Shown piece after piece: positions 24,871-33,735 of a stretch of DNA of 39,645 nt (position 1 is its first letter; each line of letters begins with the position of its first letter). The DNA lies in contig CAITND010000223.1 of NCBI GenBank assembly GCA_903893625.1, positions 1 to 39,645 on the forward strand. Direction: 5' to 3'. The stretch is from an uncultured Oscillatoriales cyanobacterium (GTDB lineage: Bacteria > Cyanobacteriota > Cyanobacteriia > Cyanobacteriales > Microcoleaceae). Made by a program: the position numbers and the translations under genes. Below the pieces are notes generated by a model. That model was not told where the DNA came from, did not search any database, and saw nothing but the letters and a program-made list of their open reading frames with translations.

Positions 24871-25614
24871 TTAAGCGTAAATTCGGTTAAATTTAACCGT
24901 TGCTAACGCTTCAACTAAACTACGAACCACCGCCACCATCGCCACTTCGTTATCGAGGCGGTTAATAGCAGAACCCACGCCAACGCCCGCAGCACCCGCA
25001 GCAATGGCCATCGGAGCCGTAATATTAGAAATACCCGAAGCGCATAACACGGGGACGGAAACGGCGCGAGAAATTTCTGAGGCGGCGGCTAAGGTCGGGG
25101 CTGCTTTTTCAATGAGTCCCAATGTCCCGCCATGAACCGGGGAAGCACTGGTTCCACCTTCGGTTTGGATGATATCTGCACCCGCTTTGACGAGTTCGAG
25201 AGCGAGTTCAACTTGTTGGTCGAGTTCGAGGATATGGGGAACGGTGACAGACAGGGTAATATGAGGCAGTAAGGCACGGGTTTCGTGGGTTAGTTGCAGG
25301 ACTTCGGCTGCTTCAAAACGCCGTCCTTGAGCATAGAACGCATCGAAGTTACCAATTTCAATTAGGTCTGCACCCGCTTCTACGCAAGTTACAAATTTCT
25401 GGGGTTCAACCGCAGAAACACAGATGGGGAGATGGGTTAATTGACGCACGATTTGGACTAAATTAGGATCGGCGGCAATATCCACAAAAGTTGCGCCGCC
25501 TTTGGTTGCTGCTTTGACCACAGAAGCAACCCGCCCGACGTTAAAATTGGTTAAACCGCTAATCACTTTTAGGGTGTTACCTTGGTCAAATGCCCGTTGT
25601 AAGGATGAATTCAT
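24871..25614 (-). CDS. ycf23: DUF561 protein, homolog of plastid Ycf23
   Basis: The 247-residue protein is a TIM-barrel-like protein matching Ycf23 of red-algal plastids and cyanobacteria: LKVISGLTNFN near the start, GGATFVDIAADPNLV, LPICVSAVEP, GADLIEIGNFDAFY, GADIIQTEGGTS, PVLCASGISN and the phosphate-site-like AAGAAGVGVGSAIN. Its biochemical role is not established; a regulatory or metabolic function linked to nitrogen or photosynthesis has been suggested. Codon choice here is more GC-rich than in the neighbours. It stands alone with a 165-base upstream region. Confidence 0.92.
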   Translation of the reverse strand: MNSSLQRAFDQGNTLKVISGLTNFNVGRVASVVKAATKGGATFVDIAADPNLVQIVRQLTHLPICVSAVEPQKFVTCVEAGADLIEIGNFDAFYAQGRRFEAAEVLQLTHETRALLPHITLSVTVPHILELDQQVELALELVKAGADIIQTEGGTSASPVHGGTLGLIEKAAPTLAAASEISRAVSVPVLCASGISNITAPMAIAAGAAGVGVGSAINRLDNEVAMVAVVRSLVEALATVKFNRIYA

Positions 25615-25779
25615 GGATAATATTGTTTTTGTCGATTTTTCGTAAACAATATTGTGACATAAATCATGACATTTCGGTGATCATAATAATAAAAATTATT
25701 TGTGATCCCCAATTAGAGTATTTTGATTCGAGTTCAGTGTGCAATTATATAAAGTAAGTAGTGCTATATTAATATTGAA

Positions 25780-26589
25780 TTATTCCCTAAAGCGTTGAGG
25801 TTGACGAAATTGATATAAATCCTCAATAACTTTCACCCAACTATTAACTAAAGATGCCAAAATGCGATCGCCTTTTTCCTTCGTCGCCACCGTTGCATCT
25901 CCTAAAACCCCAGTTTTTGTTAAATCTTTTGTGACCCAAGCAAAGGGTAATTTTCCCTCCATACTTAATAAGCTATTTTCCGGTAAACCGTAAGGATATT
26001 CACAAACGGCTTTTTCCATTTGAACCTGTTCTGGAAGTAAGGATAACATTAAACTGGTTTCAGCATCTCCAGCATGAATTCCTAACTCTAATTCTTGGGG
26101 GGTTAAGAGTTCCGCAGCAACGTTGGAAACCCGCCAAACAAATAAGGGAAATACAGAAAAATCCTCATATTTTTGATGCAAATCTCGCGCTACCATATCT
26201 AAAATTTGCGGTTGTCCACCATGACCATTAATAAAGGCTAATTTTCTAAATCCAGTCCGATAAATACTTTCTCCTAATTCCATTAATACGGCTATTAAGG
26301 TTTGGGAAGTTAACGTTATTGTTCCGGGAAAATGCCAATGTTCGTTAGATTTTCCATAATAAATTGTGGGTAAAGCGTAGGCTGGAATGTTAGAATTAAG
26401 TTGGGCTAAGGCTTGACCTGTTACAGCCGTTGCGATCGCAGCATCAACAATTAAGGGTAAGTGGGGGCCATGTTGTTCAATTGATCCAATCGGTTGTAAA
26501 ATAACCACATTACTTTTATCAGCCATTGATTCAATTTCTGTCCAGGTTAAATAGGGATAAAACCGTTCAGGGGGAATGAAATTGTGCAT
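25780..26589 (-). CDS. Creatininase family amidohydrolase
   Basis: The 269-residue protein has the metal-binding pattern of the creatininase family: LQPIGSIEQHGPHLPLIVDA (Glu, His, Asp), INGHGGQPQILD and GIHAGDAETS (His, Glu). The family includes creatinine amidohydrolase, formamide hydrolases of riboflavin/F420 synthesis in archaea, and mycofactocin maturation enzymes; which reaction applies here cannot be told. The length is normal and all metal ligands are present. A HIP1 octamer lies at each end of the gene (25864 and 26432). Confidence 0.9.
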   Translation of the reverse strand: MHNFIPPERFYPYLTWTEIESMADKSNVVILQPIGSIEQHGPHLPLIVDAAIATAVTGQALAQLNSNIPAYALPTIYYGKSNEHWHFPGTITLTSQTLIAVLMELGESIYRTGFRKLAFINGHGGQPQILDMVARDLHQKYEDFSVFPLFVWRVSNVAAELLTPQELELGIHAGDAETSLMLSLLPEQVQMEKAVCEYPYGLPENSLLSMEGKLPFAWVTKDLTKTGVLGDATVATKEKGDRILASLVNSWVKVIEDLYQFRQPQRFRE

Positions 26590-26825
26590 CAGGGTTTGAA
26601 AATTATGATTCGATTTAAGTCTTAATCTATATTAATTCATTTGTAGGGGTTACGCGATCGCATTGGTGTCAACTTCAGGCTAAAAGTCGGCTATAAAACT
26701 GTGCATTTCCTTTCCTTAACTTTTCTTAAATTTTAGATCCCTGAAGAAGCCTCCCTCCCCAGGAGCAGGGGTTGGAGGAGAGGTAACACAATTTTTTTGA
26801 TCAAAAATGAAACAGCTGTGGGGGG

Positions 26826-28130
26826 CTATTGTTTGGCTACAACCCCTAACTGTTGAAACAATAAACTGGGAACATAAGAACTACTTCCCACCCATTCCGG
26901 TTGATTTCCTAAATCAACTAACTGTTTAAACGCCTCAAAAATATTCCCGGCTACCATTGTATTTTTGACGCGACCGACAATTTTACCCTGTTCAACTTTA
27001 TAACCTAAATCTAGGTTAACCGAAAATTCTCCGGCGAGTTGATTTGATTGACCCGCACCTAAAACTTGATCGACAATTAACCCTTCATCAATACTCGAAA
27101 TCAAGTCTTCTGAGGCTGTTTTTCCGGGTTCAATACATAAATTTACTAAGGATGGACTGGGACGAGATAACCCGCCACGAAATCCATTTCCGGTTGAGGG
27201 AATTTGACCTCGACTTCCCCATTGTCGATCCCAATAAAATTGATTAACTGTCCCGTGATCAATAAATTTTTTTGCGGTTGTTGGGGTTCCTTCATCATCA
27301 AAAGAACAAGCAGAGGGGCCAAAATTTGGATCTTCATATAAACTGAAGCGAGAATCAAATAAGGTTTCTCCAACTTTATCGACTAAGGGGGAGGATTTTT
27401 GAACAATGGTTTGACCGGATAAAACGGTTCTAAATAATCCTCCAAATATTCTAGCAACGGCTTGAGGGGTAAAAAAGACAGGAAAAGACCCACTTTTGAT
27501 AGTTGCTTGTTGTTCAGCAAGACGATATTTTTGGATTACTTCTTGAAGTAAACGTTCTGTTTCTAAAGGGCGATCGCTAGCAACATCATAACAGCCGATT
27601 TCTAAAAAATCTTCTCCTCTGACTAAATTTCCTGATAAAGAAGCACTGAATAACTGACTAGAACGTTCTGCATAAACATCCTGATTGGTAGCAATTTGTA
27701 TCAGTTCACGGGAAAGATTAAACCCCACACTGACTAATATTTCTGGATTGTATTTGAGTACCTGTTCTATCAGATTTTTTCCGGTTTCAACTAATTCTTG
27801 AGTTGACGGAGGAATATAGGAGGAAACATCGGAATACAAATGCAGATTTGATGCTAATTCAAAATCAGCTATTGCACCAATTTCTGCGGTTTGTAAAGCG
27901 GCTTCTACTAAGTCTTCTAAGCGGGTTAAATCCGTTGAACTGGCAAATCCTAATCTTCCTTTGTGAATTAGTCGTAACGCTACCCCTTGTCTGGCTTTTG
28001 TTTGTAAGGACTTGAGGCGATTATTTTCAAACTCAATCGGAGTATTCTGACTTGACAAATAATAAACCTCCACAGTATCTGCTTTCTGAGTAGCGAGTTG
28101 TAAGAGTTGATCGAGGATAGGATTTTTCAT
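26826..28130 (-). CDS. TldD/PmbA family protein, TldE(PmbA)-like subunit
   Basis: TldD and TldE/PmbA form a heterodimeric metalloprotease that trims small peptides; TldD carries the HExxxH zinc motif and TldE does not. This 434-residue protein has the family's fold blocks (VEVYYLSSQNTPIEFENNRLKSL, LRLIHKGRLGFASSTD, FFTPQAVARIFGGL, CSFDDEGTPTTAKKFIDHG, VGRVKNTMVAGNIFEAF) but no HExxxH, so it is the TldE/PmbA-like partner. The catalytic TldD gene is not in the window. It follows mutL on the same strand by 57 bases. Confidence 0.9.
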   Translation of the reverse strand: MKNPILDQLLQLATQKADTVEVYYLSSQNTPIEFENNRLKSLQTKARQGVALRLIHKGRLGFASSTDLTRLEDLVEAALQTAEIGAIADFELASNLHLYSDVSSYIPPSTQELVETGKNLIEQVLKYNPEILVSVGFNLSRELIQIATNQDVYAERSSQLFSASLSGNLVRGEDFLEIGCYDVASDRPLETERLLQEVIQKYRLAEQQATIKSGSFPVFFTPQAVARIFGGLFRTVLSGQTIVQKSSPLVDKVGETLFDSRFSLYEDPNFGPSACSFDDEGTPTTAKKFIDHGTVNQFYWDRQWGSRGQIPSTGNGFRGGLSRPSPSLVNLCIEPGKTASEDLISSIDEGLIVDQVLGAGQSNQLAGEFSVNLDLGYKVEQGKIVGRVKNTMVAGNIFEAFKQLVDLGNQPEWVGSSSYVPSLLFQQLGVVAKQ

Positions 28131-28144
28131 GGGAAATTGCTATC

Positions 28145-28189
28145 AATAGATTATCTTTATTTTATAATAAAATATACCAAGAATCTATT
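28145..28189. repeat. Nested AT-rich inverted repeat between mutL and the TldE-like gene
   Basis: AATAGATT (28145-28152) pairs with AATCTATT (28182-28189), and inside it TATTTTAT pairs with ATAAAATA. The right arm overlaps the mutL stop codon. It may form a hairpin at the end of the mutL message, but the all-A/T inner stem makes termination doubtful. Confidence 0.4.
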
Positions 28190-29903
28190 AAATTCCATGA
28201 CTTTTTCCAATCACCCAATGACGACGAAAAAACCGGGATAGGGCGGATTCTTCTAATTGTAAAACAATTGGGCGGCCATGGGGACAAGTCCGAGGATTTC
28301 GGGTTTTAATCCATTGATCTAATAAGGTTTGCATTTGAGTTAAACTCATGATTGTTCCATTTCTAATCGCACTACGACAGGCGGTTGCGACTTGTGCGGC
28401 TTGTAAATCTCCTCCTAAACTTAATTCTAATAATGCTTCGGGACAATCACTACGTTTAACTAATAATTCCGGTGCATTTCTAACTACCCAAACCCCATCG
28501 CCAAAGGGATCAACTTCTAATCCTAAACGCTGCATTTGTTCTAATTGTGCTGTTGATAAGGATTGTAAAATAATGCCGGGTTCGAGGGGAACTAATCGCC
28601 ATTGATCACAGATTTGTTCATATAATACTCGTTCATGGGCAATATGTTGTTCAATTAACCATAATCCGCTAGAATGTTCGGCGACAATATAAGTATTCAG
28701 GACTTGAGCGATCGCTTTTACTTCTACAATTCCTAACTCGTTTTTCGAGTGGGTTGGAGATGCTTCAGAATCAGGCTGAGTCGAAGAATTAATGTTATAC
28801 TTTCCCTTTTCTTCTGAGACTTTAAGTAGCTGATCAATCCGATTTTGAGGTAAGGAAAGACGCTCAAAATTTAAGCGTAATGCTTGGTCAATACCTTGAC
28901 TAATTTGGTCTTGCCATCCTCTTAAATCCTGTAAATAAATTTCACTTTTATCGGGGTTGCGATTCCAGTCTATGTGTTCAGGACAGAGGTGTAAATGCAC
29001 AAAACAAATGGGATAGCGATCGCGGGGACAAGTTCGCGCCAAGGCGGTTAATAAGGTTTGTTCTAATTCGGGCGATCGCACCATGCGGCCATTAATTGCA
29101 ACTTTCACCCAATCGGGTTTACGACGATGACAGCGATCGGGTAATCCTAATATTAATTCAATTCCCTTTTCATTAATATTATCACAATCTTGCGGAATTT
29201 TCAAATAATATAAATCACTAAACCGAATATTTTTAATAATTTGAGGTAAAATTTGTTGAGCATTCACCCCTGGACTAATTTGAAACCAAGGATTATTGCC
29301 TTGACGCAGTTGCCAAGTGACTTGGGGATGACATAAAGCAATTTGCTGAATAATTAACTGAATTCCCCGCAATTGTTGAGCAGAAGAAGGCAAAGATTGA
29401 CGGCGAGTTTGCCAAGTTTCAAACAAATTAGAAACAGTAATAACGGTTCCCGATGCAACCGCAATGACTTCAGTTTTAATCGCTTCCCCTTGATGATTAT
29501 AACCCACTCGCCAACCTGAACTTGAAAGGGTGGGAGAACTGGGACGACTAATAATTTCTAAATCCGATAATTGCGCTAAACTGTGTAAAGCTTCCCCGCG
29601 AAATCCTAAACTTTTAATTTGAAATAAATCAGTAATCGTGTTAATTTTACTGGTACTGTGGGCGGCTGCTGCTTGTTTTAAATTAGTTAAATCCATTCCC
29701 AAGCCATTATCCGCCACTTGAACACGCCAAGATTCCGGCCATACAGAGATTGTAATCCGGGTTGCTCCGGCATCTAAGGCATTTTCAACTAATTCTCTAA
29801 CCACTGCCGCTAACGAGTCAATAACTTCACTCGCCGCGATTAAATGAACAACATCTTGAGGGAGAGGACGAATGGGATTCAAAGGAAAATAGGTTAAATT
29901 CAA
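28188..29903 (-). CDS. mutL: DNA mismatch repair protein MutL, endonuclease-type
   Basis: MutL links mismatch recognition by MutS to strand incision. The 571-residue protein has the GHKL ATPase domain (Glu37 in VVRELVENALDAGA, Asp65 in ADNGLGM, SLGFRGEAL at 98-106), a linker at about 350-390 and a C-terminal dimerisation/endonuclease domain. The endonuclease motifs are present as EQHIAHERVLYE (418-429, a variant of DQHAx2Ex4E), ACRSAIRNGTIMS (508) and CPHGRP (540-545). It should therefore nick DNA itself, as in organisms without MutH. The two changes in the first motif (D to E, A to I) are notable. Length is typical for cyanobacteria. Confidence 0.96.
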   Translation of the reverse strand: MNLTYFPLNPIRPLPQDVVHLIAASEVIDSLAAVVRELVENALDAGATRITISVWPESWRVQVADNGLGMDLTNLKQAAAAHSTSKINTITDLFQIKSLGFRGEALHSLAQLSDLEIISRPSSPTLSSSGWRVGYNHQGEAIKTEVIAVASGTVITVSNLFETWQTRRQSLPSSAQQLRGIQLIIQQIALCHPQVTWQLRQGNNPWFQISPGVNAQQILPQIIKNIRFSDLYYLKIPQDCDNINEKGIELILGLPDRCHRRKPDWVKVAINGRMVRSPELEQTLLTALARTCPRDRYPICFVHLHLCPEHIDWNRNPDKSEIYLQDLRGWQDQISQGIDQALRLNFERLSLPQNRIDQLLKVSEEKGKYNINSSTQPDSEASPTHSKNELGIVEVKAIAQVLNTYIVAEHSSGLWLIEQHIAHERVLYEQICDQWRLVPLEPGIILQSLSTAQLEQMQRLGLEVDPFGDGVWVVRNAPELLVKRSDCPEALLELSLGGDLQAAQVATACRSAIRNGTIMSLTQMQTLLDQWIKTRNPRTCPHGRPIVLQLEESALSRFFRRHWVIGKSHGI

Positions 29904-29976
29904 CAGTTTAATTCTGTAGAGACGTTATTGATAGCAACTCTACAGTTCCAATCATTTTTAAGGATTAAACTTAATT

Positions 29977-31137
29977 CTAGTTTAATTTGACTTTTTCGGC
30001 AATTTCTGCCTGCATTTCTGACTGTTGAGTTTGAGGAAGTAGGATATAAAAAGTAGTTCCTTCCTGGGGAATTGATTTAAACTCAATTTTACCACCATGA
30101 GCATCAATAATGGATTTGGCGATCGCAGTTCCTAAGCCGGTACCACTACGTTTTCCATAGGTTACAAACGCATCAAATAAATGTTCTCGAATGGCGTCAG
30201 GAATTCCAGGGCCATTATCCGCAATGGCAATTTTAACCCATTCTTCGGTTCCTGTGGCTGTGATTACAATCTTGCCACCGGGTTTTTCAAAGGCTTCTAC
30301 CGCATTCCCGACTAAATTTTGAAAGACTCGAATTAGTTTATTTTCATCCACATAAATAATGCAATCTTCCTCAGCTTTTACGGAAAATTCAACCTGGGTA
30401 GATTGAAAATAAACCCGATTTAATTTCTCAAAATATTGCAGCATTTTGGCTACAGTAACGGGTTTGCGATACAGTACCGTAGTGCCTTTAGCAAATTCTA
30501 AAACTTCCTCTGCCATGCCTAACATTCGTTGAATTTGCATGGAAATTAAATCACACCATTCTTGAGTTTCTTCATCGGGGTGCATTTCCTTGAGCATGGC
30601 ACTGGATAACTGAATTCCGGTAAAGGGACTTCTAAAGTCATGCAAAATCGTATTCACCATTTCGCCGACTAATTCCATTTTTTCTTTACGAACTAATTGA
30701 TTAACATATTGATTGGTGGTAACGCGCAAATGGTGAATAATATAACTGAATAAATTCAGAATCACTTTGCCTTTAGCATTGCTTAAAATTTCCATCAGAT
30801 CCGGTCGGGAAATTTTAGCTAATTTCACCTGTCCGGCTGCCATTGCCCTAGCGCTGCGAGGTTGTCCATCTAAAACCCCAAATTCTCCAAAAAAGTCATT
30901 GGTATTAGCAACAGCAACGGTTTGATATTGATTCAAGGAGGCTTGTTTTTTAAACTCAACTTGACCTTCTAAAACTAAGTATAAAAAACTGGGGTCTTCC
31001 CCTTCTTCAAAAATAATAGATTGGTCTGTAAACTGTTCGACAACTGCCAGATCACAGAGTTGTTGAGCTTCTGGAATATCAAAATAACTAATAAATCGAT
31101 GGGAGGCTAGATCCATTTCAAGATACCAGGTTGTCAT
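29977..31137 (-). CDS. Cyclic-nucleotide-binding domain histidine kinase
   Basis: The 386-residue soluble protein starts with a cNMP-binding domain (about 15-130) whose phosphate-binding cassette is intact: GEFGVLDGQPRSARAMA (Glu85, Arg94), so it probably binds cAMP or cGMP. A linker helix leads to a HisKA-like region with His166 in LHDFRSPFTG and a HATPase domain with N box (FQNLVGNAV), DNGPGIP and GTGLGTAIA. There is no receiver or DNA-binding domain. The H-box pattern HD.R.P.TG is also used by the receiver-kinase at 16776. It starts 5 bases after the stop of the truncated thioesterase on the same strand. Confidence 0.93.
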   Translation of the reverse strand: MTTWYLEMDLASHRFISYFDIPEAQQLCDLAVVEQFTDQSIIFEEGEDPSFLYLVLEGQVEFKKQASLNQYQTVAVANTNDFFGEFGVLDGQPRSARAMAAGQVKLAKISRPDLMEILSNAKGKVILNLFSYIIHHLRVTTNQYVNQLVRKEKMELVGEMVNTILHDFRSPFTGIQLSSAMLKEMHPDEETQEWCDLISMQIQRMLGMAEEVLEFAKGTTVLYRKPVTVAKMLQYFEKLNRVYFQSTQVEFSVKAEEDCIIYVDENKLIRVFQNLVGNAVEAFEKPGGKIVITATGTEEWVKIAIADNGPGIPDAIREHLFDAFVTYGKRSGTGLGTAIAKSIIDAHGGKIEFKSIPQEGTTFYILLPQTQQSEMQAEIAEKVKLN

Positions 31138-31142
31138 GCAGG

Positions 31143-31550
31143 TTAAGGGTGATCCGCTCTTGTGGCATTAAATAGGGGAGGTGAAAGGGTTTGATGGCTG
31201 AGAAAAGAGGGATTTCCAAGCTGGGGATTGCTTTTGGGGATGACAAAACCTGGACTCAATATCACCGCTTGATAATAACGAATATTAAGTTCTACAACAG
31301 GCAATTCGCACCCCATTTCTACTAAAGTATGATACTCCAATCCGGTCAAACGTAACTGTTCTATCCGGGATTCTTCCATCCAAGTGATGTATGTCCCATG
31401 CCAAACAATCCCGCCATAGTCGGTGTGATGGGGAGAAACCCGCACAACATAGTCAAACCAAGGCTTTTCCGAGGAGGTATCCGTTGAGGACGGGGACTGA
31501 GGGCAAGGATTTGTTTCAAACACTTTACAAATAGATTTAGAACGCAACAT
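31143..31550 (-). CDS. Hotdog-fold acyl-CoA thioesterase (YbgC/4HBT-like), C-terminally truncated
   Basis: The first two thirds of this 135-residue frame match 4HBT thioesterases that act on aromatic or acyl-CoA esters: VRVSPHHTDYGGIVWHGTYITWMEESRIEQLR holds the catalytic Asp/His motif, followed by GCELPVVELNIRYYQAV. After that, the expected strand and helix of about 50 residues (LG..V.V.T.......R..W.Y.I) are replaced by an unrelated Pro/Ser/Asn-rich tail (ILSPGFVIPKSNPQ...RADHP). Neither other frame restores the family sequence, so a small deletion, rather than a single frameshift, is likely. It may be a pseudogene or an unstable protein. Confidence 0.6.
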   Translation of the reverse strand: MLRSKSICKVFETNPCPQSPSSTDTSSEKPWFDYVVRVSPHHTDYGGIVWHGTYITWMEESRIEQLRLTGLEYHTLVEMGCELPVVELNIRYYQAVILSPGFVIPKSNPQLGNPSFLSHQTLSPPLFNATRADHP

Positions 31551-31665
31551 TTCTACAAATTATCTGTCAACACTCAGGTTTATCCTAGAGATGGAAGCTT
31601 TTTAACTCGAGTCGGATCAAATCTGACCACTGACAATCATTTATTTTAATCCGAAGGAAATACAG

Positions 31666-32520
31666 ATGATAAAAAAAATCCTAGTTGCTGTCGCAGGTCG
31701 GGGATTATGCGAAGAAATGCTGAATATGCTGCTGGATATCCCCTCCTTCAAACAAGCCTCTGTCACGGTTCTGCACGTTGTTCCCACTCAAGTTAGCTCG
31801 GATACGATGTCAGAAAAGTTAGAGGAAGGGGGAAAAATTCTGGCGGAAGCCGTTAAATCGATTCACCTTGACCCCAGCCAAATTAATCCTCAACTCAAGC
31901 AAGGTGATCCCAAGGATATCGTCTCCCATGTCGCTGATGACGAAAATGCCGATTTAATTATTATGGGGTCACGGGGTTTAGGACGTTTACAAGCGATTCT
32001 GGAAAACTCCGTGAGTCAGTATGTGTTTCAATTAACCAGTCGTCCGATGCTGTTGGTCAAGGACGATGCTTATGTGAAAAAACTGCGCCGAATTATGGTG
32101 GCTGTGGATAAATCAGAGGCGTCTAAAGAGTGTTTACAGTTAGCACTTTCTTTTGCTAAATCTCTCTCTGGTTCCCAAGTAATTTTAGTCCACATTAATA
32201 AAGATTTATCCGGGAAATCGAGCGAGGACTTCAGCAGCAATGCCGACAAAGATCCGATTTTAGCACCTGCGATTGAAGAAGCAAAACGCCTGGGAGTCAG
32301 CTACCGTTGTGTCAGTGGTACAGGTAAACCCGGCCCCGAACTCTGTCGCGTTGCAGAAGAAGTAAATGCTGATTTATTGATGTTAGGTTCCCCAGACCGT
32401 CGGCCTAACGTTGCTAAGAGCTTTATTGACTTAGACCGACTGTTGGGAAGTTCCCTGTCCGACTATGTTCGGGTTTATGCCAACTGTCCTGTTTTATTAA
32501 CACGGACAAAAGCACCCTAG
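31666..32520 (+). CDS. Tandem universal stress protein (two Usp domains)
   Basis: UspA-type proteins are small ATP-binding stress and metabolic regulators. This 284-residue protein carries two Usp domains, about 1-140 and 141-284. The first has the ATP-binding loop MGSRGLGRLQAILENSVSQYV (G-x2-G-x9-NS pattern); the second has a degenerate counterpart LGSPDRRPNVAKSFIDLDRLLGSSLSDYV, so perhaps only one domain binds nucleotide. A strong Shine-Dalgarno (GAAGGA) precedes the ATG. The gene ends at a good terminator and converges on psbM. Confidence 0.93.
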   Translation: MIKKILVAVAGRGLCEEMLNMLLDIPSFKQASVTVLHVVPTQVSSDTMSEKLEEGGKILAEAVKSIHLDPSQINPQLKQGDPKDIVSHVADDENADLIIMGSRGLGRLQAILENSVSQYVFQLTSRPMLLVKDDAYVKKLRRIMVAVDKSEASKECLQLALSFAKSLSGSQVILVHINKDLSGKSSEDFSSNADKDPILAPAIEEAKRLGVSYRCVSGTGKPGPELCRVAEEVNADLLMLGSPDRRPNVAKSFIDLDRLLGSSLSDYVRVYANCPVLLTRTKAP

Positions 32521-32562
32521 TTTACCCGGTTCGTCTATAACCTCAATTAAGAGAATTTTAGG

Positions 32563-32599
32563 AAAAAGCACCTCAAAACTGTTGTTGGGGTGCTTTTTT
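32563..32599. terminator. Bidirectional rho-independent terminator between usp and psbM
   Basis: AAAAAGCACC (32563-32572) pairs with GGTGCTTTTT (32589-32598) around a 16-base loop, followed by a T-tract. On the opposite strand the same hairpin also ends in GGTGCTTTTT, so it can serve both the universal stress gene and psbM. Confidence 0.9.
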
Positions 32600-32635
32600 C
32601 GTCAGGATAAAATCAGAATTAAGGCAAAACTGAAA

Positions 32636-32746
32636 TTAACCTTCTTTTCCCCGACTTTGGGTTTGAATATACAGAATCAACAGAAAAACAGCCGGAACTA
32701 GCACAAACAAAATGCTGGCAACAAAGCCCAGATCATTAACTTGCAT
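32636..32746 (-). CDS. psbM: Photosystem II reaction centre protein M
   Basis: PsbM is a single-helix subunit at the monomer-monomer interface of photosystem II in the thylakoid membrane. On the minus strand an ATG at 32744-32746 opens a 36-residue frame, [20 protein letters not shown] then [16 protein letters not shown], ending in TAA at 32636-32638. The start MQVN, the helix and the IQT.SR end match PsbM across its full length. It sits alone, facing the universal stress gene, and identifies the genome as cyanobacterial. Confidence 0.97.
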   Translation of the reverse strand: MQVNDLGFVASILFVLVPAVFLLILYIQTQSRGKEG

Positions 32747-32826
32747 AATTGCCCTACCTTAACTTAAACAAAAGATTCTAATATGACTAGGATATCATTG
32801 ATTGACGTTTCTGAATAGTGTTGGTT

Positions 32827-32847
32827 GTTGACCGTTGACCGTTGACC
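32827..32847. repeat. Heptamer tandem repeat GTTGACC x3
   Basis: Three perfect copies of GTTGACC (32827, 32834, 32841), followed by a diverging GTTGGCT. It lies upstream of psbM and downstream of the Uma2-type gene. It is a second heptamer repeat of the same kind of length as the 24.7-kb tract but different sequence. Confidence 0.9.
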
Positions 32848-32901
32848 GTTGGCTGTTAGCGGTGGACAAATATAGGCTATATCGTTTAAATCCTTCAGAG
32901 T

Positions 32902-33489
32902 TTACCAAATCAAGGTTAAATCTAATACAAAACCGGGTAAAACGTCCTCGCCTGAAATTTGGTTCGGATGTTCTAAAATTTCTACCGCTTGATGCAAACG
33001 ATAAATTTCAATTTGTTGTTGTTTACGATTAATTAACCATCCTAATTTTGCCCCATTGTCTTGATATTCTTGCATTTTTTGACGAGTTTTTTCTAAACGA
33101 TCACTCGGAGACATTAACTCCACCACAAAATCAGGACACAAGGGTACAAATTTATCCTGTTGTTCAGGTGTTAACGCCTCCCAACGTTCCCGACTCACCC
33201 AGGACGCATCAGGAGAACGGTCAGCACCATTGGGAAGGGTAAAACCCGTATTAGAATCGAAGACTTCACCTAAATGGGTTTGGGAATTCCATAAATCAAG
33301 TTGAGTAATCAGTTTTACATTCCGTTTCCCTGTATTTCCTCCTGTTGGTGGCATAATAATTAATTCTCCTGTAGTCGTCCGTTCAAATTGAAAATCATGA
33401 TTTTCTTGACACAATTGCCAAAATTGTTCCTGAGTTAAATCGAGTTTTAATGTTAAAATGGGGGGTAAAGTCAGAATATTCGTTTCCAT
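32902..33489 (-). CDS. Uma2 family (DUF820) predicted restriction endonuclease-fold protein
   Basis: The 195-residue protein matches the very abundant cyanobacterial Uma2/DUF820 family with a PD-(D/E)XK fold: FQFERTTTGELIIMPPTGGNTG, GADRSPDASWVSRERW (the PD element), CPDFVVELMSPSDRLEKTRQKMQEY (the E.K-like element) and KLGWLINRKQQQIEIY. Function is unknown; nuclease activity is predicted by fold only. Multiple copies per genome are usual. Confidence 0.93.
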   Translation of the reverse strand: METNILTLPPILTLKLDLTQEQFWQLCQENHDFQFERTTTGELIIMPPTGGNTGKRNVKLITQLDLWNSQTHLGEVFDSNTGFTLPNGADRSPDASWVSRERWEALTPEQQDKFVPLCPDFVVELMSPSDRLEKTRQKMQEYQDNGAKLGWLINRKQQQIEIYRLHQAVEILEHPNQISGEDVLPGFVLDLTLIW

Positions 33490-33735
33490 AGCAATTTTGG
33501 AAATAGAATTATAAAATTAATTAGGATATTATAGCATAATATTCTTAACAGACACACCTTCAATTAACAAACTCATCTCTAATTTATGTTAATTTTTGTA
33601 ACATTTTTAATTCATAATCCGGTCACTTTGCACCCCAGAACCCCAAACAGAAACTAAAATTAAATCTTCTGGAATTTTCTGGAATTTTGATTAAAATATC
33701 TGTTATTACAAAAGAAAGTATCATAATTACAGACA

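Noticed and set aside
32835-33032. 65-residue plus-strand frame over the Uma2 gene 3' end
   Set aside because: It overlaps the well-supported Uma2 gene antisense and has no recognisable domain or ribosome binding site.
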